From Duganella sp. BJB480 (GTDB lineage: Bacteria; Pseudomonadota; Gammaproteobacteria; Burkholderiales; Burkholderiaceae_D), in contig QVIN01000008.1 of the NCBI GenBank assembly GCA_003416985.1, forward strand, positions 186,001 through 250,000: a stretch of 64,000 bases of DNA. Direction: 5' to 3'. Below the pieces are notes generated by a model. The model had not been told where the DNA came from. It did not search any database and saw only the letters and a program-made list of their open reading frames with translations. Position numbers and translations under genes: made by a program. How positions within the stretch are numbered: the stretch's first letter is position 1; each line of letters opens with the position of its first letter. This document shows, piece after piece, positions 1 through 8,568 of this stretch.

Positions 1-326
1 TGTGCGACTTGAGGCGGTAGCCATGGCCGGCGGTCTGCACCACGGCGCGGCTGGGCGTGGTGTTGCCGCCCATGAACAGCGAGATGCCGAGGATGCCTTC
101 GTTGCCGACGCCGGCGATCTCGGACGAGCTGCCGTTCTCCAGCACATAATGCAGCGAGACGATGGCCGAGGTCGGGAAGTACACGTGGTCGAGCTTGCCG
201 CCGGATTCGTACAGCACATCGCCCAGCCGCATCATGATCGGTTCAAGGTAGGGCGACAGGCGGGCGAACTCGGCATCCAGCAGCGCGGCCAGCAGGTGGT
301 TCTGGTTGGGGTTGTTCAGACGCATG
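1..326 (-). CDS. Crp/Fnr-family transcriptional regulator, C-terminal part beyond the window
   Basis: The minus strand is open from an ATG at 324-326 to the window edge, giving 108 residues. The start MRLNNPNQNHLLAAL is followed by a cyclic-nucleotide-binding-like jelly roll: GDVLYESGGKLDHVYFPTSA, then a strand ending in VSLHYV and the segment GNEGILGISLFMGG. This is the sensor domain of Crp/Fnr-type regulators. The DNA-binding helix-turn-helix would lie left of position 1 and is not visible. An AAGGA ribosome-binding sequence sits about 10 bases upstream of the ATG. The family binds promoters as dimers in response to small ligands or redox state; the ligand here is unknown. The family call is firm, the regulon unknown. 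Confidence 0.85.
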
Positions 327-460
327 AAACATTCCTTGTTCCAGTCGTCAACTAGGCGGGGGGCGGGGACGGCAAACGAAGGCCGTCACACAGGGTAACA
401 CAGTTGGGTGGAAACCCCGGATGGGACGGCGATTCAATAGTGTCCGGCTATGCCGCGCGG

Positions 461-491
461 CGCGCCCCGCAGAAACCGGCTGCGGGGCGCG
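461..491. repeat. Strong GC hairpin, 12-bp arms
   Basis: The arms at 461-472 and 480-491 are perfectly complementary (CGCGCCCCGCAG and its reverse complement) around the 7-base loop AAACCGG. It lies between the divergent Crp/Fnr gene and the small ORF at 541. No T-run follows on either side, so it does not look like an intrinsic terminator. It could form in the 5' leader of the small ORF or be a lone repetitive element. Function is unknown. Confidence 0.5.
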
Positions 492-540
492 GGCCGCAAT
501 CGTGCTAGTCTGGGGCAACCGACCCATCCGAAAAGGCTAT

Positions 541-747
541 ATGTCAACTTATCGTCCCGAGGGACTGGAAGCATTCCGCGCCTACGCGGCTGCGGTGGCG
601 GAAGAGCACGCGACGGCGCACGAACTGGCGCAATGCGCGAAGATCGACGTGTACAACCTGCTGGCGGCCGACCTGTTCGACCGCGTGACGGCGGCGCGCG
701 CCAAAAGCGCGGCCGCGTTCAAGATCGTCGAGGAATTCAAGAGCTGA
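541..747 (+). CDS. Small hypothetical protein, 68 aa
   Basis: The ATG at 541 is preceded by AAAAGG about 6 bases upstream, which supports this start over the longer open frame reaching back to 421. The product (MSTYRPEGLEAFRAYAAAVA... ending VEEFKS) is rich in Ala, Glu and Lys and predicted to be wholly helical. It has no signal peptide, membrane segment or cysteine pair. I do not recognise the family. It is convergent with the SnoaL-like gene, with 29 bases between their stops. The coding call rests on the ribosome site and reading frame only. Confidence 0.5.
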   Translation: MSTYRPEGLEAFRAYAAAVAEEHATAHELAQCAKIDVYNLLAADLFDRVTAARAKSAAAFKIVEEFKS

Positions 748-776
748 AGCGCAGGCGCGCTGGATGCGGCGATCGC

Positions 777-1286
777 TTATTTGGGCGGTGCCGAGCCCGC
801 GACGGGGCTGCCAGCGACGACAGCGATATTCGTGTTGTGGGCGGCGCTGATCAGCCAACGGTCGCCGCGCTTGACAAATACCTGGGTGAACAGCCCTTCG
901 CGCGGCGTGCGCGGCGTGCCGTCGGGATTCCTGTCGCCGCGCAGCCCCCAGGTTTGATGGGCGATGGCGACGTCCGGCTTGAGAAAGCGGACATCGAGTT
1001 TCAGGTTGGTCCACACGCTGTCCTTGAACATCATTTCGTGGACCAGCGCATGGTTCTTCCTGATCTCGGCCGGCCCGACCCACCGCCGGCCATTGACTTG
1101 AACAAAATCGGCGTCGTCGGTGAACAGGCTGGACAGCGCATCCATGTCGTGGCGGTTCCAGGCGTCCTGCCAGCGACTTTCGACTTGCTGGATCGCCAGC
1201 TCGTCGTCTGAAGGGGCCGCCTGAGCGGGCGGCAGGCCCGTCATCGCCAGGGCCGCGAGTGTCGCAAGCTCAAGTGGAAATCGCAT
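777..1286 (-). CDS. Exported SnoaL/NTF2-like protein (SgcJ/EcaC type), 169 aa
   Basis: Residues 1-23 form a signal peptide ending in AQA. The rest is one cone-shaped NTF2-like domain of the kind annotated as SgcJ/EcaC or DUF4440. Visible hallmarks are the first helix ending RWQDAWNRHDMDALSSLF, the DDADFVQVNGRRWVG strand pair, and the C-terminal sheet with GDRWLISAAHNTNI. Members are small ligand-binding or isomerase-like proteins; no substrate can be named. A GGGAG ribosome site lies about 10 bases before the ATG. The gene stands alone, convergent with the small ORF to its left. Fold confidence is high, function unknown. Confidence 0.8.
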   Translation of the reverse strand: MRFPLELATLAALAMTGLPPAQAAPSDDELAIQQVESRWQDAWNRHDMDALSSLFTDDADFVQVNGRRWVGPAEIRKNHALVHEMMFKDSVWTNLKLDVRFLKPDVAIAHQTWGLRGDRNPDGTPRTPREGLFTQVFVKRGDRWLISAAHNTNIAVVAGSPVAGSAPPK

Positions 1287-1369
1287 GGATGCTCTCCCGC
1301 TGTCATTTCAAAAAACGCTATCTTGACAGCTTAGCCACGATCCCGCGTTAGTCAAGCACGATGAGCCGA

Positions 1370-1525
1370 TCAGCGGCAGCGCGCCAGGTCGGCGCCAGAG
1401 GCAATCAGCCGCAGCACCAGCGTATCGTCGGCCACGTCCTCACTCGACCATATCAGTACCTTACCCTGGCGGGGCGGTCAGCACCATCGTAAGCGCCAAG
1501 GCGAGTGCAGTCTTTCCGGCTCATG
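1370..1525 (-). pseudogene. Scrap of a RepA-like AAA ATPase
   Basis: The 349-base gap 1287-1635 holds no intact gene. On its minus strand two frames join to read AGKTALALALTMVL, a Walker A-like piece, then after a frame change GKVLIWSSEDVADD and LIASGADLARC, ending at a TGA at 1370-1372. The pair resembles the Walker A and following WSSEDDPADTLVPRL-type region of RepA/primase-associated AAA_25 ATPases common in phages and integrative elements. Both ends and most of the protein are missing. It is read here as the remnant of a mobile element beside the restriction locus. Identification is from remembered motif pattern. Confidence 0.45.
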
Positions 1526-1635
1526 TTGGTGGCGGCCTCGACTCTAGCTCGTCCGCCCCGAATTCCCATAACTGGTATTGCCAAACTACAGCCAAAGGCA
1601 GTACATTGGCGCCACACCATTGACTAAACGCTACC

Positions 1636-1833
1636 ATGCCACGCCTGAAAGCCGAAACCCTTTCCATCCGCACATCCATCGAGATCAAGCAGCTACTTCG
1701 CTTGGCGGCGGAGCGCGAGCGCCGGTCCGTGGCGTCCTTGATCGAAATCCTGGTGCTGGACTACGCCCAGCAGCATGGCTTACAGGCCGGGATCAACCAG
1801 CCAACGCCCCTCGTCAAAGTGGGCGCGTCGTGA
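1636..1833 (+). CDS. Ribbon-helix-helix (Arc/CopG-like) protein, 65 aa
   Basis: This short protein begins MPRLKAETLSIRTSIEIKQL, a likely beta-strand followed by a helix, then ERERRSVASLIEILVLDYA as the second helix. This is the ribbon-helix-helix layout of Arc, CopG and antitoxin-type DNA-binding proteins. About 20 polar residues follow. It lies 112 bases upstream of hsdM on the same strand and no toxin gene is next to it. It could regulate the restriction locus, or be an orphan antitoxin or element regulator. The fold is likely, the role is inference. Confidence 0.6.
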   Translation: MPRLKAETLSIRTSIEIKQLLRLAAERERRSVASLIEILVLDYAQQHGLQAGINQPTPLVKVGAS

Positions 1834-1945
1834 CCCTGCTCTCTTGGTTAAATCCACCCCTCTCTGGCATGTACACCGGCAAGGCTGCGACCAACGCACG
1901 CCTTTCTGGCTGCTGCCCTTTGACTTTTGCCCCTGAGGCCACCGC

Positions 1946-3024
1946 ATGAATCCCACTGAACAAAAATTTTTCAACGACCTCGAAAAGAAACTGTGGACCG
2001 CCGCCGATAAGCTGCGCTCCGCTCTGGATGCTTCGGTCTACAAGCACGTGGTGCTGGGCCTGATCTTTCTGAAATACGTCTCCGACGCCTTTGAGGAACG
2101 GCAGAAGGAACTGCGGGAACAGTTTCAAAATCCAGCGCACGAATACTACATGGACCCCGAGGAATATGGAGGCACGGGCACACCGGAGTATGAAGACAAC
2201 ATCGCCGCCGAGTTGGAGGTACGCGACTACTACACCGAAAAAAACGTGTTCTGGATGCCGTTTGAGGCGCGCTGGCAAACCCTGCGTGATCTGGCCCAAC
2301 TGGCGCCCGGCAGCGAGCTGCCGTGGCAGGTGCCTAAGCGAGACAGCGACGGTCGCTATGTGCGAAACGAAGCTGGCGACGTGGAGACGGTACCGGACAA
2401 GATGCGCACTGTTGGCTGGCTGATTGATAACGCCATGGAGGCAGTGGAGCGCGAGAACGAGAAGCTCAAGAACGTGCTCAACAGAGACTTTGCGCGCACC
2501 CAGATCGACAGCCACAAACTTGCCGACCTGATCGCCCACTTCTCCGACACCAACTTCAGCCAACCCAGCCACAATGGACAAGCGCTGAACCTGAAGAGCA
2601 AAGACATCCTCGGCCACGTCTACGAGTACTTCCTCGGCCAGTTCGCCTTGGCCGAAGGTAGGAAGGGAGGCCAGTACTACACCCCAAAGAGCATCGTCAC
2701 GCTGATCGTCGAGATGCTACAACCCTTCAAAGGCCGGGTGTACGATCCAGCCATGGGGTCGGGCGGCTTCTTCGTTCAGAGCGAAGAATTCGTCGCCGAG
2801 CACGGCGGCAAGGTGGTCAACGGTAAGACGGGTCAGATCAGTGTCTACGGCCAGGAAAGCAACCCCACCACCTGGAAGCTGCCGAGGAACAGGAGGAGGA
2901 CAACGAAGCCTTTGCCGTCAAGATGGCGCGGCTGACGGCGCAATTGGCGGAGCAGTTTGCGGAGAGTACCGATCTGGAGGGAGAGATCAAGAAAAATTTA
3001 GCGGGGCTCGGTTATGACGTCTGA
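1946..3024 (+). pseudogene. hsdM: Type I restriction-modification DNA methyltransferase HsdM, internal deletion with frameshift
   Basis: Residues 1-312 are a normal HsdM start: the N-terminal helical domain (MNPTEQKFFNDLEKKLW), GGQYYTPKSIV, and SAM-binding motif I DPAMGSGGF at about residues 267-275. After ESNPTTWKL (codon 312, near 2880) the frame is wrong and stops at 2935. From 2881 another frame encodes a typical HsdM C-terminus (AEEQEEDNEAF to KNLAGLGYDV), ending at 3022-3024. Roughly 150-190 residues, including the catalytic NPPF motif, are missing between the two parts, judged against the usual length of 500-540. No active methyltransferase can be made. GAGG lies about 8 bases before the start. 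The C-terminal piece overlaps the next gene by 11 bases, as hsdM and hsdS often do. Confidence 0.85.
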
Positions 3025-6000
3025 ACATCCAGCAGGTTGGAAAACGATGCCACTAGAAGATTGGATGGCGGCAATCATCGACTATCGCGGTAAGACGCCC
3101 GAAAAGACCTCTTCCGGTATTCCACTCATTACCGCAAAAATTGTGAAAGGCGGTCGTATAGAAGACCCGGAAGAATTCATTGCAGAAGATGCCTACAAGC
3201 AATGGATGCGCCGGGGCATTCCTGAAGCAGGAGATGTGGTTTTGACCACGGAAGCGCCACTCGGAGAGGTCGCGCAGCTGGACGGAAGAAAGGTTGCACT
3301 TGCCCAACGAATCATTACGCTCAGAGGGAAACCTGGACTTCTCGATAACACCTACTTAAAGTTCGCCCTGCAGAGCCAACCCATACAAGAACAGCTTCAC
3401 GGGCGCGCATCGGGATCGACGGTCACCGGAATAAAACAGAGTGAACTACGTAAGCTTCAATTATCGTTTCCGTCGCTGACGGAGCAGCGACGAGTGGCTA
3501 GCGTTCTGGGCTCGCTTGACGACAAAATCGACCTTAATCGCCGCACCAACCAGACCCTGGAAGTTATGGCGCAAGCCATCTTCAGGTCGTGGTTTGTCGA
3601 CTTCGATCCGGTCAAAGCCAAAATCGCCGCTATTCAGGAGGGCCGCGACCCGCTACGTGCCGGGACGAGCGTCATCAGCGGCAAGTCCTACGCAGAACTC
3701 GACGGGCTCCCCATGGTAGTGGTGGAGCTCAAAAATCCCGCCAATGAGCAGACCGACGTGTGGGATGCCTTTAACCAGCTGCAAACCTACAAGGACGAGA
3801 TCGGCGATCTGTTCAACAGCAATGCCGCCTTGGTGGTGAGCGATGGCTGGACGGGGCGCGTCGGCTCACTCACTGCCAACGCGGAGCGCATGCTGCCCTG
3901 GCGCACCATCGCCAATGAAGACGACCGTCCCCGTCTGCAGATGGAACTGGAAACGGTGGTGCGCGGATTCCTCAGGCCAGACCTGTTCCTCGACTACGTG
4001 CGACACTTCGTGCTGTTTGAGCAGGACGGCGACACGATCATCAAGAAGATCGCGGGCTACCACCAGTTCCACGCGGTGCGCGAGGCGGTGCGCGCCACGG
4101 TGATCGCCGCGCAAGACGCCGACAAAGGTGTGCTGGCGGTCCATGAAGAGCGCGCCACCTACGGCAAGGAGGTCAGACCAGGTTCGCGCAAGGCAGGCGT
4201 GGTGTGGCACACACAAGGCTCGGGCAAGAGCATCACCATGGCCTGCTATGCCGGCAAACTGCTGCAACAACCCGAAATGAAGAACCCCACGCTGGTGGTG
4301 GTGACCGACCGCAACGATCTGGACGGCCAACTGTTCGCGACGTTCAGCGCCGCCAGTGACCTGCTCAAGACCACGCCAGTGCAGGCAGGGGACCGCGACC
4401 AACTACGCGAGATGCTGGCTTCTCGCGAGGCGGGGGGCATCATCTTTACAACGGTTCAGAAGTTCGCGCTGCTGGAAGGTGAAGAGGCGCACCCGCTGCT
4501 TTCGGGCCGCAGCAATATCGTAGTGATCTCGGACGAGGCCCACCGGAGCCAGTACGGCACCAAAGGAAGGCTGGACACCAAAACTGGCAAGTACGTATTC
4601 GGCTACGCCAAGCACCTGCGCGATGCGCTGAAGAACGCCACCTTCATCGGCTTCACCGGAACGCCCATTGAGCTGGAAGACAAAGACACCCGCGCGGTGT
4701 TTGGTGACTACGTCAGCATCTACGACATTCAGGATGCGGTGGACGATGGCGCCACTGTGCCCATCTTCTATGAGAGCCGTCTGGCCAAGCTGGACGTGAA
4801 TCAGGCGGAGATCGACTCGCTCAACGAGCAGGTCGATGAAGTCGTCGAGGATGAAGAGGATATGGCCGTCCGCGAGAAAACCAAGAGCGAATGGGCTGCG
4901 CTGGAGAAGCTGGTGGGCTCCGAGCCTCGGCTACAGCAGGTGGCGCGGGACCTGATCCAGCACTTCGAGGCGCGCATTTCGGTAGTGGACGGCAAGGCCA
5001 TGATCGTTTGCATGAGCCGGGACATTTGCGTGCAGCTCTACAACGCCATTTGTATTGGCGACGAGCACACCCCGCCTCTTCGGCCCGAGTGGCACAATAC
5101 CGATCCAGAGCAGGGGATGATCAAGGTCGTGATGACCGGTTCCGCCGCCGACAAGGCCCTGCTCCAACCACACCTATACAGCAAGCAGACGAAGAAGCGG
5201 CTGGAGACCCGCTTCAAAGACGCGAAGGACCCACTGAGGTTGGTGATCGTGCGCGACATGTGGCTGACCGGATTCGATGCACCGTGCTGCCACACCATGT
5301 ACATCGACAAGCCTATGAAAGGCCACAACCTGATGCAGGCCATCGCTCGCGTTAACCGGGTGTTCAAAAACAAACCGGGCGGCCTTGTCGTCGACTACAT
5401 CGGCATTGCCAATGAACTGAAAGCTGCGCTCAAGACCTACACCGACGCCAAGGGCAAAGGTGATCCCACCCACAATGCCGCCGAAGCTTTTGCCGTGTTG
5501 GTAGAAAAGATGGACATCGTGCGCGGCATGATGCACGGCTTCGACTACAGCGCTTTCGAGACGCAAGCCATCCCGCTACTGGTGCCGGTGGCCAACCACA
5601 TTCTCGGGCTGAAGGACGGCAAGACGCGCTTCCTCGACACCATGGTGGCGGTGGTCAAGGCGTTCTCGCTGTGCGGCACGTTGGAGGAGGCGGGACCTCT
5701 GCGTAAGGAGATCGCGTTCTTCTCGGCCATTAAGGCGGCCATCGCCAAGTTCACGACCGTGGATAAGAAACGCAGCGACGCCGAGAAGAACAGCGCACTC
5801 AAGCAAATTCTGGATAACGCCATCACCTCGGACGGCGTGACCGACGTGTTCGCTCTGGCCGGGCTGGATAAGCCGAACATCGGGCTACTGTCGGACGAAT
5901 TCCTGGAAGACGTGCGCCAGATGAAAAGCCGCAATTTGGCTGTGGAGCTGCTGGAAAAGCTGCTACGCGACGCGATCAAGGCGCGGGCACGCAACAACGT

Positions 6001-6433
6001 GGTGCAAGAAAAGAAGTACGGAGACCGCCTGATGGAAACCCTGCGCAAGTACCACAACCGCGCGATCGAGACCGCCCAGGTCATCGAAGAACTGATCCTG
6101 ATGGCCAAGGAGTTCCAGGCCACACTGGAGCGTGAAGCTGCACTGGGCCTGGGCCACGACGAAATCGCTTTCTATGACGCACTCGCCAATAACGAGAGCG
6201 CAGCGCGCGAACTGGGCGACGAGGTGCTCAAGAAGATCGCCATCGAGATCACCGAGAAGCTACGCGCCAGCACTACAGTCGATTGGCAGGTGCGTGAGAG
6301 CGTGCGCGCCAAGCTGCGCATTCTGGTGCGGCGATGTCTGCAGAAGTGGAAGTATCCGCCCGATCAGCAGCCTAACGCGGTGGAGCTGGTGCTGAAGCAG
6401 GCAGAAGAGCTGTCCAACAGCTGGACGCTCTGA
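3014..6433 (+). CDS. HsdS-HsdR fusion from a decayed type I restriction system, 1139 aa
   Basis: Residues 1 to about 230 are the first half of a specificity subunit: one target-recognition domain, then the conserved helix region LTEQRRVASVLGSLDDKIDL and AIFRSWFVDFDPVKAK. At about residues 231-233 (GLP) the frame passes directly into an HsdR restriction/translocation subunit starting at MVVVELKNPA. The Walker A QGSGKS is at about 401-406, DEAH at 507-510, FTGTPIE follows, and a helical C-terminus runs to 1139. The nuclease core keeps the E-x-K of its PD-(D/E)XK site (E238, K240), but the upstream catalytic Asp region and about 130 more residues are gone. The second recognition domain of HsdS is gone too. 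The frame is open for 3.4 kb, but restriction activity is unlikely. It could retain ATPase activity, be a relic, or be an assembly collapse. Confidence 0.85.
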   Translation: MTSEHPAGWKTMPLEDWMAAIIDYRGKTPEKTSSGIPLITAKIVKGGRIEDPEEFIAEDAYKQWMRRGIPEAGDVVLTTEAPLGEVAQLDGRKVALAQRIITLRGKPGLLDNTYLKFALQSQPIQEQLHGRASGSTVTGIKQSELRKLQLSFPSLTEQRRVASVLGSLDDKIDLNRRTNQTLEVMAQAIFRSWFVDFDPVKAKIAAIQEGRDPLRAGTSVISGKSYAELDGLPMVVVELKNPANEQTDVWDAFNQLQTYKDEIGDLFNSNAALVVSDGWTGRVGSLTANAERMLPWRTIANEDDRPRLQMELETVVRGFLRPDLFLDYVRHFVLFEQDGDTIIKKIAGYHQFHAVREAVRATVIAAQDADKGVLAVHEERATYGKEVRPGSRKAGVVWHTQGSGKSITMACYAGKLLQQPEMKNPTLVVVTDRNDLDGQLFATFSAASDLLKTTPVQAGDRDQLREMLASREAGGIIFTTVQKFALLEGEEAHPLLSGRSNIVVISDEAHRSQYGTKGRLDTKTGKYVFGYAKHLRDALKNATFIGFTGTPIELEDKDTRAVFGDYVSIYDIQDAVDDGATVPIFYESRLAKLDVNQAEIDSLNEQVDEVVEDEEDMAVREKTKSEWAALEKLVGSEPRLQQVARDLIQHFEARISVVDGKAMIVCMSRDICVQLYNAICIGDEHTPPLRPEWHNTDPEQGMIKVVMTGSAADKALLQPHLYSKQTKKRLETRFKDAKDPLRLVIVRDMWLTGFDAPCCHTMYIDKPMKGHNLMQAIARVNRVFKNKPGGLVVDYIGIANELKAALKTYTDAKGKGDPTHNAAEAFAVLVEKMDIVRGMMHGFDYSAFETQAIPLLVPVANHILGLKDGKTRFLDTMVAVVKAFSLCGTLEEAGPLRKEIAFFSAIKAAIAKFTTVDKKRSDAEKNSALKQILDNAITSDGVTDVFALAGLDKPNIGLLSDEFLEDVRQMKSRNLAVELLEKLLRDAIKARARNNVVQEKKYGDRLMETLRKYHNRAIETAQVIEELILMAKEFQATLEREAALGLGHDEIAFYDALANNESAARELGDEVLKKIAIEITEKLRASTTVDWQVRESVRAKLRILVRRCLQKWKYPPDQQPNAVELVLKQAEELSNSWTL

Positions 6434-6441
6434 TAGCAAGT

Positions 6442-6464
6442 GCATGCCGGCTGGGCCGGCATGC
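6442..6464. terminator. Hairpin between convergent genes
   Basis: The arms GCATGCCGGC (6442-6451) and GCCGGCATGC (6455-6464) are perfectly complementary around a 3-base loop. The hairpin occupies the 42-base gap between the stop of the HsdS-HsdR fusion and the stop of ychF, which converge. No T-run follows on either strand, so it would act as a weak or bidirectional terminator at best. Confidence 0.5.
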
Positions 6465-6475
6465 CACAGCGAGAA

Positions 6476-7567
6476 CTACACGTTGAACAGGAAGTTCAAC
6501 ACGTCGCCATCCTTGACCACGTATTCCTTGCCCTCGGCGCGCATCTTGCCCGCTTCCTTGGCGCCGCTCTCGCCCTTGTACTGGATGAAGTCGTCGTAGG
6601 CGATGGTTTGCGCGCGGATGAAGCCGCGTTCGAAGTCGGTGTGGATCACGCCGGCCGCCTGCGGCGCGGTGTCGCCCACGTGGATGGTCCAGGCGCGCAC
6701 TTCCTTCACGCCGGCGGTGAAGTAGGTTTGCAGGCCCAGCAGCTTGTAGGCGGCGCGGATCAGGCGGTCCAGGCCCGGCTCTTCCATGCCCATGTCGGCC
6801 AGGAAGGCGGTCTTGTCGGCGTCGTCCAGGTCGGCGATCTCCGCTTCGATCGAGGCGCAGATGGCGACGATGGGCGCGTTCTGCGTGGCGGCGTAGGCGG
6901 TCAGCTGGTCCAGCAGCGGGTTGTTGGTGAAGCCGGTGTCCGACACGTTGGCCACGTACATGGCCGGCTTGGCGGTGATCAGGCACAGCGGCTTGATCAG
7001 GGCCATTTCGTCGGCGTCCAGGCCCATGGCGCGCACCGGCTTGGCTTCGTTCAGGTGCGGCACGATGCGCTCCATGATGGCCAGCAGCTTGGCGGCGTCC
7101 TTGTCGCCGGAACGGGCTTTCTTGTTTTCGCGATGGATGGCTTTTTCCACGGTGCCCAGGTCGGCCAGCGCCAGCTCGGTCTGGATCACTTCGATGTCGT
7201 CCAGCGGGCTGACCTTGCCGGCCACGTGGATCACGTTGTCGTCCTCGAAGCAGCGCACCACGTTGACGATGGCGTCAGTTTCGCGGATGTGCGACAGGAA
7301 CTGGTTGCCCAGGCCCTCGCCCTGCGACGCGCCCGCCACCAGGCCGGCGATGTCGACGAACTCGACGATGGCGTTGACCATGCGTTCCGGCTTGACGATC
7401 TCGGCCAGGCCAGCCATGCGCGGATCCGGCACTTCGACCACGCCGACGTTAGGCTCGATGGTGCAGAACGGATAGTTCTCGGCCGGGATGCCGGCCTTGG
7501 TCAGGGCGTTGAAGAGGGTGGACTTGCCGACGTTGGGCAAGCCGACGATGCCGCATTGGAGACTCAT
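6476..7567 (-). CDS. ychF: Redox-regulated ATPase YchF (OLA1 family)
   Basis: The protein has 363 residues, the usual YchF length. It begins with the P-loop GIVGLPNVGKSTLFNAL, which binds nucleotide, followed by the DIAGLV switch region, a coiled-coil insertion in the middle, and a C-terminal TGS domain (FIQYKGESGAKEAGK to GDVLNFLFNV). YchF is an ancient Obg-related protein that prefers ATP and associates with ribosomes; it affects translation and oxidative-stress responses. AAGG lies about 8 bases before the start. In many betaproteobacteria ychF closely follows pth, but here about 10.6 kb of other genes lie between them. Confidence 0.97.
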   Translation of the reverse strand: MSLQCGIVGLPNVGKSTLFNALTKAGIPAENYPFCTIEPNVGVVEVPDPRMAGLAEIVKPERMVNAIVEFVDIAGLVAGASQGEGLGNQFLSHIRETDAIVNVVRCFEDDNVIHVAGKVSPLDDIEVIQTELALADLGTVEKAIHRENKKARSGDKDAAKLLAIMERIVPHLNEAKPVRAMGLDADEMALIKPLCLITAKPAMYVANVSDTGFTNNPLLDQLTAYAATQNAPIVAICASIEAEIADLDDADKTAFLADMGMEEPGLDRLIRAAYKLLGLQTYFTAGVKEVRAWTIHVGDTAPQAAGVIHTDFERGFIRAQTIAYDDFIQYKGESGAKEAGKMRAEGKEYVVKDGDVLNFLFNV

Positions 7568-7781
7568 GAAAAACCTTTAATTATCAATTTCGCCGGCAAG
7601 CGGCTGATGAAAAACGGCCAGCGAGGGGCGTTTTCTGGATATTCGTGCTTTTTAAAGCGTTCAAGGGTCAATTGTACCTCCCTCGCACCGACTCCTCCAA
7701 AAAACACTGCACAAAGGAATAGTGGACTTATTGCCGCGTAGCACTATCATACAGACAGTGCCACCCGCCGGAGTCCGCGCC

Positions 7782-8201
7782 ATGCCCGCTATTGCCGAGA
7801 CAGCACCGATCTACATGCGCAGCCGGCGATTCGATCGCCTGTTCGTGCTGGGCATTCCCCTGCTCGCGCTGGCCACGGGCGCTGCTGCCCTTGCCGGTGG
7901 CGGTATTCGATGATGAGCGCGCGTCCCGGCTCCACCTTCCCGTCGATCGAGGTGTGGAAGCTGCCGGTGCCATCGTGGCTGGCCCTGGCGACGCTGGCCG
8001 CTCTACCCGCCGGCCTGCCTGGCGCTGACCGGCGTGGTGTACCGCGCCATCGACGTGTCCAATGCCTACTTCGTCAACTACACGCTGGTGCCGCTGGTGG
8101 TCATAGTCTACCAGGGCATTAATTTTCACCATTACATCGTGGACTCGATCATCTGGAAGCTGCGCAAGCGCGACGTGCAGAGCGCGCTGAAGATCAGCTG
8201 A
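7782..8201 (+). pseudogene. Degraded membrane protein of unknown family
   Basis: The ATG at 7782 opens 43 residues (RSRRFDRLFVLGIPLLALA, one membrane segment) ending at a TGA at 7911. About 100 bases later a different frame reads ALTGVVYRAIDVSNAYFVN, a hydrophobic helix, then NFHHYIVDSIIWKLRKRD, and stops at 8199-8201. The two pieces look like the start and end of one integral membrane protein with its centre deleted and frame lost. The N-FHHYIVDxxIW ending is distinctive, but I cannot name the family with certainty. It is followed three bases later by another broken gene. Confidence 0.6.
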
Positions 8202-8204
8202 CCG

Positions 8205-8567
8205 ATGACCGCCACCGCGCGCATGGCGCCGCGCTGTCCGGTGCTGGACGCGCTGCGCGCCGTGGCGATCCTGCTGGTGCTGGCGCGGCATTGGGCGCTG
8301 GCCTCGCTGGCCGCGTTCGGCGTCGTGCCAGGCGGGCCGCTGGCGGTGCTGGCCGCCAATGGCTAGATCGGCGTCGACCTGTTCTTCGTGCTGAACGGCT
8401 TCCTGATCGCCGGTCATTTCACCGGGCTGCGCGCGGCGCCGTCCAACCTCGCCGCCGTGCTGGACTTCTACCGCCGTCGCGCTTTCCGCACGCCCGCCGC
8501 GTGGCTGCTGCATGTAGCGCTGGAGCGGCCGTTCCTGCTGCTGCGCGACCGCATGGCCACCGCCTGA
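8205..8567 (+). pseudogene. Acyltransferase-3 family protein, stop codon and large deletion
   Basis: The frame starts at 8205 and reads VLDALRAVAILLVLARHW, the N-terminal signature of membrane acyltransferases (Acyl_transf_3/OafA). An in-frame TAG lies at 8364-8366. The same frame then continues IGVDLFFVLNGFLIAGHF, the next conserved block, followed by FYRRRAF and finally ALERPFLLLRDRMA, which resembles the family C-terminus. Intact members have about 350-400 residues; only about 120 codons remain, so most central membrane helices are deleted. Such enzymes acylate surface sugars. The frame ends one base before the stop of the MFS gene on the other strand. Confidence 0.75.
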
Positions 8568-8568
8568 A

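Noticed and set aside
1868..1948. 26-codon ORF whose TGA overlaps the hsdM ATG
   Set aside because: The overlap looks like coupling, but the peptide has no features and no ribosome site; chance is enough to explain it.
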